From Tolypeutes matacus (Eukaryota; Chordata; Mammalia; Cingulata; Chlamyphoridae), in the NCBI GenBank assembly GCA_026826555.1, contig JAKSZT010054573.1, positions 2,261,470 through 2,325,469 of the forward strand: a stretch of 64,000 bases of DNA. The letters are read 5' to 3'. The notes below the pieces were generated by a model, which saw nothing but the letters and a program-made list of their open reading frames with translations, had not been told where the DNA came from and did no database searches. The position numbers and the translations under genes are program-made. The first letter of the stretch is position 1. Each line of letters starts with the position of its first letter. Positions 1 to 13,218 of this stretch are shown piece by piece.

Positions 1-1697
1 GTACCTAATTAATGAAAGAGCCTTCAGGCCAGTCATTATATCACTGTCTCTTGTAGAAGGCGTGTTTGGAATATGCATGTTCACAGGGTGGAAGCTGAAC
101 ATTTTACCAGTTCAATGCGGAGGTTAGACATTGGACTTTTGTTCTGGTTGAGTCTCTGAAAGTTTTTCCTTCTTTGTCCACTTGTTTTCTTTCTGTTGAG
201 AACCAGCAGCAGCCATCTGCACATTCAGTCATAACTTTTCCATGCGTTCCTAATTTCAGGTTGCTTTTTCAGAAAAGACAACATCCCTTCCTTCTACGAA
301 TGCCCTCCTGCTTTCTTTTATGAAGTATCTGATTATCATTTCGCATTTGCTTATTCCACCTTTCTTATGGTTGACTGCAGTTTATTTCACCATTAAGCCA
401 TAATCATATTTTATATAAGCCTTTCCTTCAGGACACGGATCCAAAACATGACATCCAACTGATTTAACGACAACATATACCCAACAGAAAAACTAGGAAC
501 CCTCCCTGAAAAATAAACCTTACTCTAACCTCTGTGGAAGAATAAAAAATTCTCTGAGGTAAGTGGTAGATAGACTTTCTTTCTTTAGTCAGACATTCTT
601 TTCTACCCTTTCCAATGGATAAAAACTGGGGAGAACTCTGAGAAGTAAATATTTTTCTTACTTCTGTAACAGACTATTATTATTATTATTATTTTTAAAC
701 CACAAAGGGCCCTTAGACTCATGTATAACTGAGATCCTATGACTGGCAGAAAGAACTATTAAATTTAGATTAAAAATGCAGGGAAATTAAGGAAGACAGT
801 TCTTGATAAAGTATTCTAAGTAATGATAAGGACAAAAATTCCACTGAGGTGAAAAAATGCTCACAAAAATTAAGATAATGAATTCTCACAAATGGTCTAA
901 GGCGTTGAAGACATTTTACAATTGGTATGTGGCTGCAATATAATCACCATAATAACAATCAACCTTTTGAATATCCATCAGGTGAAATATTTTTATGCAA
1001 AATGACCTCCAAAAAATGTGATTCAGTTGATGAGGGAAGAATCTCATGGTTATTTGACCAAAAAAATAGAATGTAAGTGAGCAAAGCGTGTTTTTTTTTT
1101 TTTTTTTTGGTTTTTACAATTTAGATGATACAGTTTAATAATTTTGATATTTACCATGTCCTGTGTCCATTAATGTAAGGTAATGAAAAACCTTCCCCAT
1201 GACCACCAAACAACCCATTAGATCTTGACTGTTCCCTTCTCCCCAGCCCCCCAGGGCCCATGATACCCCCTTCTCCCAACCCATGGAATGTCAAGATTCA
1301 CAGTTACATGCCCTGGGGATTTGAACCAGCCCTTCCTAATCCACCCACCCCCCAGTGCTGCACCACCAAACCCAGGAACACCACCACTCATCTGCCCCAT
1401 CCCCCAACATGCAACCACACTCTATCCCTTTACCATAGATTATGTCCATATGGGTGATGGCTCAAAGCCTGCTCTTCTCTTACTCTCCTTTGTTAACCTA
1501 TATTTCAGACAATGGTTCTCAGAGACTGCTCACTTTCCTCAGTTCAGATCAGTGCCTTTTAAGCAGGCTCCTGGTTCAGTGTATAATTCTAAAGCAGCTA
1601 TTCCATTAAAGTTAAAAAGCTATGAGGTAAGTAAAGTGTTTTTGGGGTTTCCAGGATTCCTTGGGGGTCTGAAGGACATCTAGTCCCTGGCTGAGAA

Positions 1698-1707
1698 NNN
1701 NNNNNNN
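1698..1707. other. Assembly gap (10 N)
   Basis: Ten consecutive N lie in otherwise unremarkable sequence. The same length recurs at 36901 and 56867, so it is probably a placeholder and not a measured size. Confidence 0.95.
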
Positions 1708-2645
1708 TATTACTTCCGGGTTACAGGACCCAGCCACAGGAAGGAAGAGTTCTGAGGCTGTTTGGGAAAGAAGCCCCAAGAATGAGCACATAGTCCTTGA
1801 GAGCAAAACAAGAGAATGCAAAGCTCGTTTGGCAATGCTGCTGCTTTTCTGAACACAAAGGAGCCTGAACTTCCACCCTGAAATTCAGTCACATTCTGAA
1901 ATTTTAAAAGCCTGTATTAGAATCTAAGCACATGCTTGCTCTCGACGTTTCTGAGTCAGATCACGCTCGGTCCTGGCCAATCTAACAGCGTCCTGCTGAC
2001 GAGGTCACTGGGTTTCCTGGCGTCTTTCTCCCAAGCACTCTGAACGCTCCTGGCCCCTGCGATGAGCCCTGAATCTCCTGCTCCTCTGACCGCTGGCTTT
2101 GACCACAGGAAAAACACTCGGCAGAGCTCGCAGAACCCATGCCCTGGGACGCGCTCCTTCAGACTCCTCTAGTCTCCAGGCTCCTAGCTTAAAGTCCCCG
2201 GCCCTTGTGTGGAGAAAACAAAGCTAGGCTGGGAAAGCTCATCCTGTGCAAGTGTCAGGGTTGCCCCACAACAATCACCAGTGGTCACGTGGAGCCACAG
2301 CAAGCAGCAATTCTCTCCCCTGGGGGCTGAAGAAAGGTGCTCCCTCTGATACCAGGAAAATAAGACTGCCCCTTTTCTGGACACGCTCCTGAAGACAGAG
2401 GCGCACCCAAACATCTATGTGCTCCCATACACTTTCCAGCTTCCTCTCCATGTGATGGGATTTGGCTAAATGTAAGCAGAAAGTGCCATGTCCTTTCCAG
2501 GTGAAGCACAGAAGAGCCGTCTCTTCTGCTAGCGACATTCCAGATGATGGGGCTTCCGTCGGTCTGTCCCTGAAGGACTCGGGTTGCTGGGTCCCCTCCT
2601 CCTAGACCCCTCCGTCCCTCCCACTGACAGGTATTGGGTACACAG

Positions 2646-2811
2646 CAGTGGTTCTCAACCAGGGGAGTCCCCAGCTGGGAGGGTGGTGCCACTGGCATCT
2701 GGTGGGTAGAGCCCAGGGATGCTGCTAAGCATCCTGCAATGCCAGGGCAGCCCCCAAGGCAGAGAATTATGCGGCCCCAAATATCAACAGAGCTGAGGTT
2801 GAGAAACCTTG
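2646..2811 (+). mobile_element. MER20 (non-autonomous hAT-Charlie DNA transposon)
   Basis: It begins with cagtggttctcaacc, contains ggcatctggtgggtagagcc and gatgctgctaagcatcctgc, and ends gaggttgagaaaccttg. These are hallmarks of MER20. The termini are near-complete and inverted. Confidence 0.85.
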
Positions 2812-3169
2812 AAACGCAGCAAGAGAGACAATAATCCCTTGGAGATTCAAGCTCCTGAGAGTTCAGGGTTAAATGGTCATCCCACGATAACCCAGCCATA
2901 TCCTACTGACGCTTAAAATCTAAAATAATCCAGATTTTATCATCAATAAAACAACTCAGAAGGCAGACTGGGATATAGAGTCATTGCCAGTCTTTAAGAT
3001 TTGGTGATAAACCCTGTGAATGGATTAACATCTCTAAAGGGGAGAACATGCACCAGAGAGCAATGGAAAGAGAGAGCAAACAGATACAGGGAAAAGTAAG
3101 TTCTTTGTGCTCTTCCAGGAAATATGGAGGATAACATAAAACTATAAATATATAAAATAGGCATGACTT

Positions 3170-3496
3170 TCTGAGACACGCTACAATGTGGATGAACCTT
3201 GAAAACATTATGTCAAGTGAGAGAAGCCAGACACAAAAGACCACATATTGTATGATTCCATTTAACAGGAAATGTCCACAAGAGGCAATTCATAGACAGA
3301 GGATGCTTAATGGGTGCAGAGTTCCTATTGGGGTGATGAAAATGTCTTGGTGATGGATGGTGGTTGCACGACCCTGTGAATGTAACTAATGCCACCAAAT
3401 TGTACACTGAATGTAACCTAATGCCACCAAATTGTACACTGAAAAATGGTGAAGGCAATAAATTTTATGCCATATATTTGTAACCACAATAAAATT
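3170..3496 (+). mobile_element. L1 (L1M class) 3' end fragment
   Basis: The text resembles old mammalian L1 3' ends: ttgaaaacattatgtcaagt, gccagacacaaaagaccaca, tgtatgattccatttaac, then a tgtacactg motif. A roughly 31-bp unit near the 3' end is duplicated in tandem (3378-3408 and 3409-3440). It is 5' truncated. Confidence 0.75.
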
Positions 3497-3914
3497 ATTT
3501 TATTTCTAAAATGCATACGATGGAGGGAGGATGTCAGGGCCCCAAAGCTGCCCCCGCCCCAGGTGCAGGGATGTCTTTGGAACAGACTTAGGTGCCATTT
3601 GCCTTTCTTGGCCTTACTGCTCATGGGAGACACAGAGAAACCATGCACAGTTATGATTCCAGACTCTCCGAGATGACTTCCCAGGGACTGAGCCCCCAGG
3701 AGAGCATGCACCAGCCAAAGGGGCTTGACCAGCATTTGCCTCCTGCCATCTTGGTGTGCAAAATGTCACCCAGATACTGCCTTTTTGTCCTGGAAGGCAC
3801 TGGCAGCACCTTCTGCAGACACATTCAGAAGATGCTTAATTAACAGAGGCTAGTATCCATTTTGCAAAGCATATCTGACTTTATGCTAATCCCCTCTTCT
3901 TTTTTGGGCGGGGG

Positions 3915-4125
3915 CAGTCATTTAATTCAGGCACTGATAGTTTGGATTCAAATTCAATTCAGGATCTGCAACTTACTCATCATGGCCATTAGCCTTTCTG
4001 TTAGTCTCCTCCTCAGTAAAATGAGAATGACAGTAGTACCTGCCTCTGCTTTGAGGATTACTAGTAACACTCAGAATAGCGCCTGGAGCTTGGTAAGTGC
4101 TACATGAGTTAGCTGTGAATATTAA
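3915..4125 (+). mobile_element. MIR SINE
   Basis: It shows the MIR layout in the sense direction: a tRNA-derived part, then atctgcaacttactcatcat, ctcctcagtaaaatgagaat, acctgcctctgctttgagga and a tail resembling cctggagcttggtaagtgct. Confidence 0.75.
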
Positions 4126-5034
4126 ACCGCTGCTAACCTAAGTGAAGAACACACTGGCTTGCGTTGTCTTTTTAATCTGTTGTACTGTAATCTATGCCTT
4201 AAAACTTATTTTTTCCACTAGGACTTCTTAAAGAATATGGAAAACTAAATTTAAATGGCTTCAACACATTTGCTTTTAATTTATCACTCAGCTTTAGACT
4301 TCCCTTGATGAATGATGCTCAACTGCTATCTTGGCAAGATTAAATTTGGATGTCTGGAGGATTGCATGTATATATCAGATAGGCCATAAAGAGATACTCT
4401 GGGCTTTCAGTTTTGGCAGCATTTCCAGCCACATTACCAACTTGGAATCTTTCAAGAACTATTTCAAATTCTGTTCCAGTCTTCTGAGTAAGGGACCTGT
4501 ACCCCAGGAAGCCTGGGCTTGCCCCTAAGTAAGTTTACAGAAATGCTGAAGTCACATGGTAACTGGTGCCTGATAAAAATCCATCGCTTGATCTCCAGAA
4601 ACCTCAAAAATCATCCCATATATTTTCCTGTCTCCAGCCAGCTGCTTTCATCCCAAGCAGAATCCTCCTTAGATCCAAAGATCTGACAGCGGGTGCCCGC
4701 CTGGAGCCACCATGGCAGACCTTGTCTTCTCACTCAGCGCAAAACCAAGCCCTCTGCCTGGCCCTTGGGACTCCCTCCTGCCTGCTCTCTGTAACCCAGA
4801 CCTCTAACATTTCGCGTCAGACTAGCTACTACAGCTGGAGGCCTGCTGCTGCTTCGGATTTCACAGAAGGAGAAGGAGGAAGCAACGCAGGGCGCCAGCT
4901 TTGGAGCCAGGCAGGGGTGACAGCAATTCTGGGTCTCCGCTAGACCTTGACCAAGCCTCAAGTGTCACCTAGTGGGGGAGACATAAATCTATAGCCTGAC
5001 ACCTGGTCCAAAGGGGTGCATGGTGCATGGCAGA

Positions 5035-5335
5035 CTCTTCACCTTCCCTTCCTCACCTCTTCATATGGAAATCCTACCCATCCTTCAAAGCCTTGCAACA
5101 AAGTCTTCCTCTAGGAGCCTGGACATCATCCCCTCTTCCCCTCACCATTTTTCACCACTCGTGCAACCCTTATGGTACATCATCATCTGGGAACCCCATT
5201 TCTCTTGCTAGATTATGTGCTCTCCAGAGGCAAGACTGGTATTACCCACTGTATCTCTTAAATGCACAAACTCAGCGCTCTGCATATAGCAGATGCTTAA
5301 TAAAAAAGCACCCGGTGACCTAACGATGAATGAAA
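5035..5335 (+). mobile_element. L2 LINE 3' end
   Basis: The sequence resembles the L2 3' region: catccttcaaagcc, then a tagattatgtgctctccaga segment followed by gcagatgcttaataaaaaag and a gatgaatgaaat end. Confidence 0.65.
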
Positions 5336-6544
5336 TCATGGTCCTTAGCAGGGAGGGACTAGAATAGAGGGCAGAAGACATAGGACAGCATGGTGGAGGC
5401 TGGTGTGGGCAGAAGGGGCCCAGTGCATGCTGCTGTCTGCCCTCCAGAACCCCCCATGCAGCAGCCTGCCCGCACTCACTCAGACCCTCTGCTTCCAGCA
5501 CGAAAGAGGGACAGACTGCTTGGAGCACTGGGGAGGGACAGCGGGGTGACGGCAGATCGGTGGCCAAGGAAGTCGAGAGCTGGAAATCTAATCGCCTGAT
5601 GGGCCTCGGCATCCAAAACCACCAGAATAAGGAACTAGCGTGGCAAATACGAGACGCTTATGCGATCAGAGAAGAAAGTCCATGTGAAGCAAGGAGGATG
5701 GACATGCTGGCAGCTGAGAGGGTGTGGGAGCAGCGAGGGAGCCCGTGCAGGGGAAGAGCAGAGCTGATGTATCCAAGTTCGGCCGCACACAGGGACTAGA
5801 GGGCATGGAAGAATCCTGGAAGTCAATCTCCGGGAGCATGGAGACTGCCAGATAGAAGATTCAGAGGAGGAAGGCAGGCTCCTGGTGATTAGGAGTAAGA
5901 GGCTTCTGTGTGTGGGGAGGCAGTGCCAGTGCCTGGCAAGGCAACGAGTGCAGTGTTAGGTGAGCAGACTCTTCTGAGCACAGGCAGTGCTGGCTGCAAG
6001 TCCCAACTGCAGGAACTCTGTTCCCAGCCGCTGGTGATGAAACTTCACACCTCTGTCTCTGAGGACCTTCCCATATCTCCCATCTGTAAGTAGGAGAGCC
6101 TGCTACTTGTTCTTCCAGCCTTCCACAGACATTGGGACTTACCTGTGCACATGGCCAATGATAAAAAAGACTCTGCTTCCCAGCCTCCTTTCAGCCAGGT
6201 GTGGACAGGTGACCAGCTTCTGGGACCAATACCTGGGAGGCTCCAGGTGTCTCTCTGGTGAGATAGCTGACATACAGCCACTTCCTGCTCATTGCTCCCT
6301 TCCATTCCTCCCTCTTGCTGCTGGAGGGTGGACTGCCATCAATCGCCAACTCCAGATGGTGGAAGGAGGCTTGGAAGAGTCTACCTCCTCAAGAAATTTG
6401 TGGAGTGTAGCTGACATACAAGCTTTCAACTGTTCACCTCCAGACTTCATTTAAGAGAAGGAGCTACAAACCTCTCTACTACAGCTATTTTTTGTTTTGT
6501 GATACACCCAAGCACGATTCTAATAGAATCATAATCTCTTAAAT

Positions 6545-6625
6545 CATGAGGATTAAATGAGATCTGGAACACAAAGTACTTAGCAGTGTGTCTACCGGGT
6601 GGTAAATATGCAACAAATGCAAATT
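6545..6625 (+). mobile_element. MIR fragment
   Basis: The stretch gaggattaaatgagatctgg followed by gtacttagcagtgtgtctac resembles the 3' half of MIR. It is a short remnant. Confidence 0.45.
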
Positions 6626-9600
6626 TTATTGCTATCAGATATGGCTTCAAAAGATATACAATGGCCACAGAAAAGATTAGCAAAGGGAAATGGATATAAT
6701 CACCAATAAAACATTTTTGTGTAGAAGATACAAAGGTAAAGAAGACACTAATAGTTGTCAAATACTACATGCCTTGGTTAATGTCCTTTTAAAAAAATAT
6801 CAGACCCAATAGAGCAAATGAGAGGGAAGGGAGTTTGACACATCAAATGCAAACACATGAGAATGACAGAGTTATGCCCCAGGCTGATGTCAAAGAAAAA
6901 ACATGTGCAAAATCATGTAGACAATCAATGAAATAGAAGGAATAAGTATGCAAGCAGGAAAAAAAAAAAAAATAGGAACAAAGAACTGACCTACGGTGAG
7001 GTCCCAAGCTGGGTGCTGAGCTCAGTTTGAAGAGGGTGTTTGGACATTCAGAAACACCATTTTTTTGGTCTTTCAGAACGAAAATTCAATTGATTTATTT
7101 TGCCTGGATAAGGAAGCAAGTTTGCATTGGTCAAATGAATAAAAGTACTGCCTGTTTGTTTTTTTTTTCTTTTTCAGTCATGATATTACATCATCTTGGG
7201 TTAGACATGAAAACCAGCAGAAAAGTGAATGTCTATTTCACACATTTTCTAATCCAGTATACTAAATAATATGAAGGATCATAGGAATAATAGTGTCTAA
7301 TAGAATATGTCGGGGTAAACGAAATATGTTGACGAGGGTATTTTTCACTGAAGGAACTGAATGGTTGGGATGATTAGGGCCCTTACTGAAGAGTCTGGCT
7401 GATAAGGATATAGAACACTCATCCCTCAGTGAGCCCCACTGCAGCCCTGCCCTTGCTCCAGCCTCCTTCATCCTTTGCACACGTGGCTGCCTTCCCAAAC
7501 CTGCTGCCTGGGGCTCTGGTCCTTGAACACATCCAGTGACATCCCAGTGCTTACCAGGTCCAGCTTGGCGGCCTCAGCATGGCGTCCACCTGGCGGCTTC
7601 CGTTCTCAACCCCCCGTCCCATCCCAAACCCAGCCCCATGGGCTTGGCTGTTCAGGATCAAAGCCCCAATCTCCTGCACCTGCAGCCCCTTCGCACACTG
7701 CTCCATCTTCTGGGAAGCCCCCACCTCCTTGTCTGCCTGCCGACTCCTCCCCACCGCTATCACCCCGGCCACGAATACTTCAAGAAATCCTTCTCCAACC
7801 TCCTCAGTCACCCCTGCTCCTGCCGGGTCTCCAAGGAGAATTCTGTCCATCTCGGGACACCATCTCCTTGTGCTGCAATGATCACAGGCCCATGGGCTTA
7901 CCCAAGAGATGAATGCCTGAAGGTCCTTAGACTCATGGGAATGCAGCCTGATGGGGGCACGGTCAAAAAATTCCCAAGACTTAAACATACCCGTGAAATG
8001 GTCGGCCTAGATGGTCGACTCTCCTTAGCCGCAGCAGTTAGGTTCCCAAAAGCTGCCACCTACTCTGAATTAGTGACCACTGAACCACTGGCTCTAGGGG
8101 AAACCAAGACTGCCTCTGGGCACAACATTTCCTCAGCTGGTCCTGCTGAGTCATAACCTTGTTTTGCATTTGTTTCTGTTTGAAGACACTTTGTATCTTT
8201 TGCTTCCACAGGATTCCTAGGAAGTTCCTTGTTTCACCAGCCTTTGGGCGACTGCCCCCTTTAATCCCATCTAGAAGCATATCATTGACTTCAGGACATG
8301 TATGAGAGCTAAAGCAAGAAGGAAAGCATATCCTAGCTTTATTCAGCCTCAGCGAGGGGTATGCGCATGGGGGAATCTGATTGTGTCTGTGCGCTTGTCT
8401 GAAAATGAGCACGGAAGACCACGCAAGTGTCAGTGGGGTATGGGATCCGTATTAGGGGGATTACTAAAACCACTGGGGATCTACTGTACATGCTTCCTCT
8501 TAATTGCTACTGAAGTCACGGTAGGGTAAGATCATGCCCTTTCCAAGGTAAGCTGGAGGGTGGCAAAGTTCTCCCTGAGCTTGCATCTAGAAATGCTAGA
8601 ACACACATTCGTTCAGCTTCCACCCTCGTTATTTTATCTCTGACCCTTTAGGTCCGACTTCTGCTGACCACAGGCAGGGCAGAGGGCATCCATCGAATAC
8701 TGACTAAAATTAGCAACTGAGACAAAAGCCAGCCTTTTGTATGCCAGAAGCAGCTGTAAATAGAGTCTTCTCTCTTTTATTAGGTATATTTTAGAAAAGA
8801 AATAGACTTCTAAATGGAATGAAAACAATTTTAAATGGTGAAGAAAGGAAGCCTGTTTCCCTAGGAGGAGCAGGGCTGTCTTGACTTTAAACCATGATTT
8901 ATGTCCTATTTTGGAATGCAGGTACCTTTTAGAAGAGTGGGACGTAAACACCTTTTTCTAGGATAATGGAACTATCCTACTAATTTTTGTGTAATTTAAA
9001 AAATGATGCTTTTTTCAAATCACAGCACAATAAAAGCCTTGGTAAACTTGAACTGACACGGAGCAGGATCGGGGCGGCCTGCTGCCTTGGCCTAGGATGA
9101 CCCCATCGTTCCTGGGGAGGAGTGATATCCCTCCCTATTCCCTCATCCAAACTCGCAGCTTCCGGGAGAGTTCATTTCCCCACAGAGGCAAAAAAATAAT
9201 AATAATAATAAATAAATAAAAACAGATGATTTTTTTTTCCTAGAGGACATCAAAATCCCTCACGTTTAACTTTAAACTACTAATTATGCACCACACTGCA
9301 ATGTATTCTAGAATGAGCCAATAGCCATCCCGCAGGTCTTAGTACGAACAGCTGGTTTACTAATTCTCATATCAATGCGAGCACTTAGTTTTAGTCTATG
9401 TCGATCAACTGGAAAATCTACCAGCGACTCCCAAAGCCAGATAGCTACGTACCTTCCAAGATAAATCTCATCCATAAAATCAAGTTGTCACTGCATTGAA
9501 ATAGTAATAGCATCAATTCATGTGTTAAAACTTCAAGCCAAAATTTTAATATATATCAAATGGCAATTTTTAACTTAGAGATCCCGTTTTTAGTGCAAGA

Positions 9601-11999
9601 AAGGTTGTCCATGTTATAGTAATGATTTCATAGGTTCTTTCATGGGATATAATAATGCTATGGGAATAGTAGTATCAGATCATCGTTAAGTTCTATCACT
9701 CAACTCGCTAAGACAAATAAATAAATGATAGAGAAGAAATTGTATACAAAAAGGATCTGTGTGTGTGTGTTTACAGTGGAAACAGAATTCTATGTCTAGC
9801 TTTTGAAAAATAAGTATTTAATGAGTCTGGCATTGTAAGATGTAATCCTCCAACTAATCGGGACAAATGTTAATTGAATCTTAAAAACATTTCCAGTCAG
9901 TTCTAATTTCCTGGTACTAGTGAATTGCTGCTAAACTAGCTCTCAGGGAGGAAGAAAGCCTTCATTTGTAGTATTTGCCAATTTCCATGGTGCAAATCCT
10001 CCCTACAGGGCCAATTTCAAGCAAGCGACAACTGAACAACCAGCTGGCAAGATTCCTAAACAATTCGGAGTGACCTCCAGCAGGGCGCAGCCTATAACTG
10101 AACCTGAAACTGAATTTCTCTTATTTTCTGTTTTGAGGTCAGGCGGCAACCCTTTAGCCTTATGGAAACCCCATGGCCCAGGGACTGCTAACACTCTCCC
10201 ACCAAAGCAGAGTGGAGGTACCTAAGCACACGCAGTACGCTAGGACCAGCGTTCCCTCATCGGTTCAGCGAGAGTCACGTTTCACAGCACAAAACGCCTA
10301 AGATGCACGCAACTCCTGCACGGAATATTTTGCCAGCGCCTCTCTCACAGTGCACTTCACATTTTAGGCAATCAATAAGCATTTGTAGAAAGAGTGGATA
10401 GACAAAATGCTGGATAAATAGGCACTGAGCCGTGCCTGGAAGCCGAGACAGTAACCATCATTGCCGAGTTCCAGCTATAATCTGAAAAGTAAATAGATGG
10501 TTCACAAACTCCACGGTTTATTGAGATCCTTCAGGGAAATGAAGGATGCTAGCATCGAGATACAGTGATTTCTTTTTTATTGCCAATTCAAGGCAGAGGA
10601 TGGTAAGGAATGCATTAAGGGGAAATGTCACTTGTGTCTGTTTCAGAAGCAAATTTTTTCCTAGCGCCAACTGCCCATCAGAAGCCGGTGCCAGGTCAAA
10701 GTCATTCACTGCCAGGTGGGCCTCTCCCCGGCGGAAAGGCCCACTTACTCGTATTTTCTGTCTCTTCATGTCCCTTTAACTTGTGATTCCTGCACTTCTG
10801 TGTTCCTGAGGCCCAATCTAGGATATTCCTTCCTGTCTCTCTAAGGAGGACTGGCTTTATGGAAATGCAGTTTTGCAAGGTTCAGGATGTCACAGAAACT
10901 GTTCCTTACCTTTTTTTTTTTTTCTGCAGGCTCTGCATGGAAAGAATTGGGAATTGTAGAGATCCCATTTATTATATAGTTCATTCCTAAATGCTATAAA
11001 TTAATGCAAAAAAGAAACAGGATTCCCATGGAGATTAAGAACTATGGACAGCTCGATGAGATATGTAAATAAAATCTTTTCAGGTCTAAAATCATAAGCC
11101 ATGTTTTTTACTTTGATTTCAGAACATATCACAAGGAAGTGGCCCAGATTTAAAGCAGAAATTTTAAAGGGAAAACCTGGTGTGATTTCTGAGGATAAAG
11201 TACTGGTTATAATTTTCCAGCTTATAAAAGGATGGATAGATAGGCAGGTCTTTAAATTATGTTCTTTGTAAATTGGCTGGGTTTCTGGGCAGGGGGGTGA
11301 GTGATGGGAAAACAGCTTGAGGATTCCCCTGAGTTTAAGAAGAGCCATCACTTGGAGGGTCAACTGCAGGAGTCCAGCTTCTCTGAGCTGAAGCCCACAG
11401 CACATGAGAAGGGGTTGCAAGTCCATCCTCAATATCTACCACCAGAATGCACGGCAGCTGCACATGTGGCTTGATTTCCATAGCGTCACCAGCATCTGAG
11501 CCCCAAGAACTCAAGTGCACATTCAAGTTTAAAGCAGATGCCCAGCAATTTTTAAATCCTACAACACTTCAGATTATAATTTGGCTCCCTTTGTTCCCTT
11601 GCTCTTGTTAGAAATAAAATTATAAAACTGGCATCGACACAGGAAGAAATTTAAAGGCTCTCTTCCAACACTCTATTTCAAAAGAAACTACCCTATTTGA
11701 GATTTCACAAAGCTATCCACCCCAAACCAAACCTAACCAACCAAAGCCGTGCTTAGGGCAGAAAAGCCAAGACATAAAAACTAAGCTTACAGTGTCATAC
11801 TTGCATCGTCCCTTAGAAGTAGCACTAAATAAACACAAGCATATACTTTCATCTTCAAAAAACCAACCCCAAAGTGATATCGAGAAACTAAACGGAGTGC
11901 ACAACTCAAAGACCCTGACCTGGGAATGATGGCAGCAAGAACGCACTCCACCACTGGTTTAAATACCTCGGCCTAGCAATGAATGGTGAATGACAACAG

Positions 12000-12588
12000 T
12001 AATGCCTCACGGCCGGTCCTTGAGGCTGGGGAGGGAAAGTCAGGTGCATATCTAAATGCCATTCAGCGTGATGAGTGCAATGGGGGAGGGGCAAAGAAAG
12101 CACCCCGCGTGCAGGCAGACACGGTGGCATGGGGTCTTGGAGGGACTGGTGACCCACATGTGGGAAAGAAGATGCGGGAAGCCCTTCCAGTAGCGGGACG
12201 TGCAGTGCAAGGGGCAAGGATGCCCCAGCGCAGGGGCCATCTCGCTGAAATGCGGAACGAGAAGGAAGTCGAGGGACTGGAGCTGGGCGGCCGGAGAGGC
12301 AAGAAGGTGCCCCGATACCCCGGGAGAACCTGGAGCTGCCCCCCGGCAAAGCAGCCCTCGGCGGCGTCCAGCTGGGCGAGTGGCACTGTCTGCCGTTGTC
12401 CCGACACTGAGTACCAGGACCACGAGGTCCCCAGAAGGAGAAAGAGGAGAGAGAGGGAGAGAGGGGACGGGAGGAGAAAGCAAAGCGCGCCGCACGGGCC
12501 CTGGGGAGCAGAGAGCTCCTTCGTGCCGCCGGTTCACCCGCCAGGGGCTGCAGGCAGGACGCGAAGCCTCGAGGGCGGCTCTACTCAC
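12000..12588. other. CpG-dense intronic stretch next to an STS exon
   Basis: CpG dinucleotides are frequent here, unlike most of the window, for example in ggcggccggagaggc, gcggcgtccagctgggcgag, cgcgccgcac and gccgccggttcacccgcc. A purine block lies at 12437-12482. The neighbouring exon is also CpG-rich. It may be an intragenic CpG island or simply high local GC. I could not compute an observed/expected ratio. Confidence 0.45.
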
Positions 12589-12710
12589 TGTTCCGTGGGT
12601 GCCAGCGCACGGCGTTTAAGTAGGAGTTGCAGTAGTGGAAGAGAAACTCGTGATCCGAGCGTCTGCTGCTGCCCTGGAGCAGGGGCATCAGATCGCGTCC
12701 GTCGATGATC
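12589..12710 (-). CDS. STS: STS internal coding exon (about human residues 419-460), last visible
   Basis: This 122-bp exon is bounded by an acceptor ending cccctag and a consensus gtgagt donor. One base completes the arginine codon begun at 22041, 40 codons follow, and a single A remains to start the next codon. The translation reads [13 protein letters not shown], then [20 protein letters not shown] and WHPRN. FHYC corresponds to His444 and Cys446, both sites of reported ichthyosis mutations and both conserved here. The terminal Asn aligns with Asn459; whether a glycosylation sequon is completed depends on the next exon. The remaining roughly 120 C-terminal residues would be in the terminal exon, which I did not find. 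Confidence 0.95.
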
Positions 12711-13218
12711 CTAGGGGACAAATCAGCGGCAGTCAGGTGGAGGACAGCCACACCGTCCTTAGACGAAAACGCCCTGACTTCCCAGCTGTCCTTCCTTAGT
12801 GGACTACACCTGGGAAGGGAGTAACCAGTACAAAGGGTGCTGACCAGTCCCTGCGGGGAGGAGGCCCCAGCTCTGGTGAACTCAGCGGGTTCTCCTAACT
12901 GCACCTTGAGTTGGGTCACTACCGTCCCCAGCGTAGAGGTGAGGAAACTGGGGCAGGGAGACCCTAAGGACCATACCCAGGGCCTGCCTGGCATCCAGCT
13001 CTCAATCGCTCCACCTACAGCTTCTCCTGATCCCAATTAGGAGGGCAAGCTTTACTCATGAAACATGGGTCTGTCCGAAATATAGGAGTTCCTGACAATT
13101 TGTGCTAAAAAACGTGATACGTTTGCATGAGGCAACTTGAATCAGACAGGCTTCCAATGGAAGTGAATTTCCAAATCAGAATGAACGAATTTATAAATCA
13201 TGATAATGATAATATATA

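Larger units (their letters stand above)
1..12588 (-). other. STS intron (partial) downstream of the exon at 12589
   Basis: I searched this stretch on the minus strand for the expected terminal STS segment (motifs such as GSYVTHHDPP) and did not find it, so it is treated as intron. Recognisable contents are a MER20, a 3' L1 fragment, MIR and L2 pieces, poly-T at 1089-1108, a TTA run near 675-693 and an AAT/AAATA run near 9190-9220. I recognise nothing specific in 1-1080, 1110-2640, 6630-11990 or most of 4130-5030. Position 1698-1707 is a 10-N gap. Confidence 0.75.

Noticed and set aside
2285..2899. 204-codon minus-strand frame
   Set aside because: It overlaps a MER20 element and shows no similarity to a known protein.
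7475..8156. Overlapping 145-206-codon frames on both strands
   Set aside because: Proline- and serine-rich composition in GC-rich sequence, no homology recognised.
11983..12708. 241-codon plus-strand frame overlapping an STS exon
   Set aside because: It is antisense to a clearly identified exon in CpG-rich sequence and shows no recognised motif.
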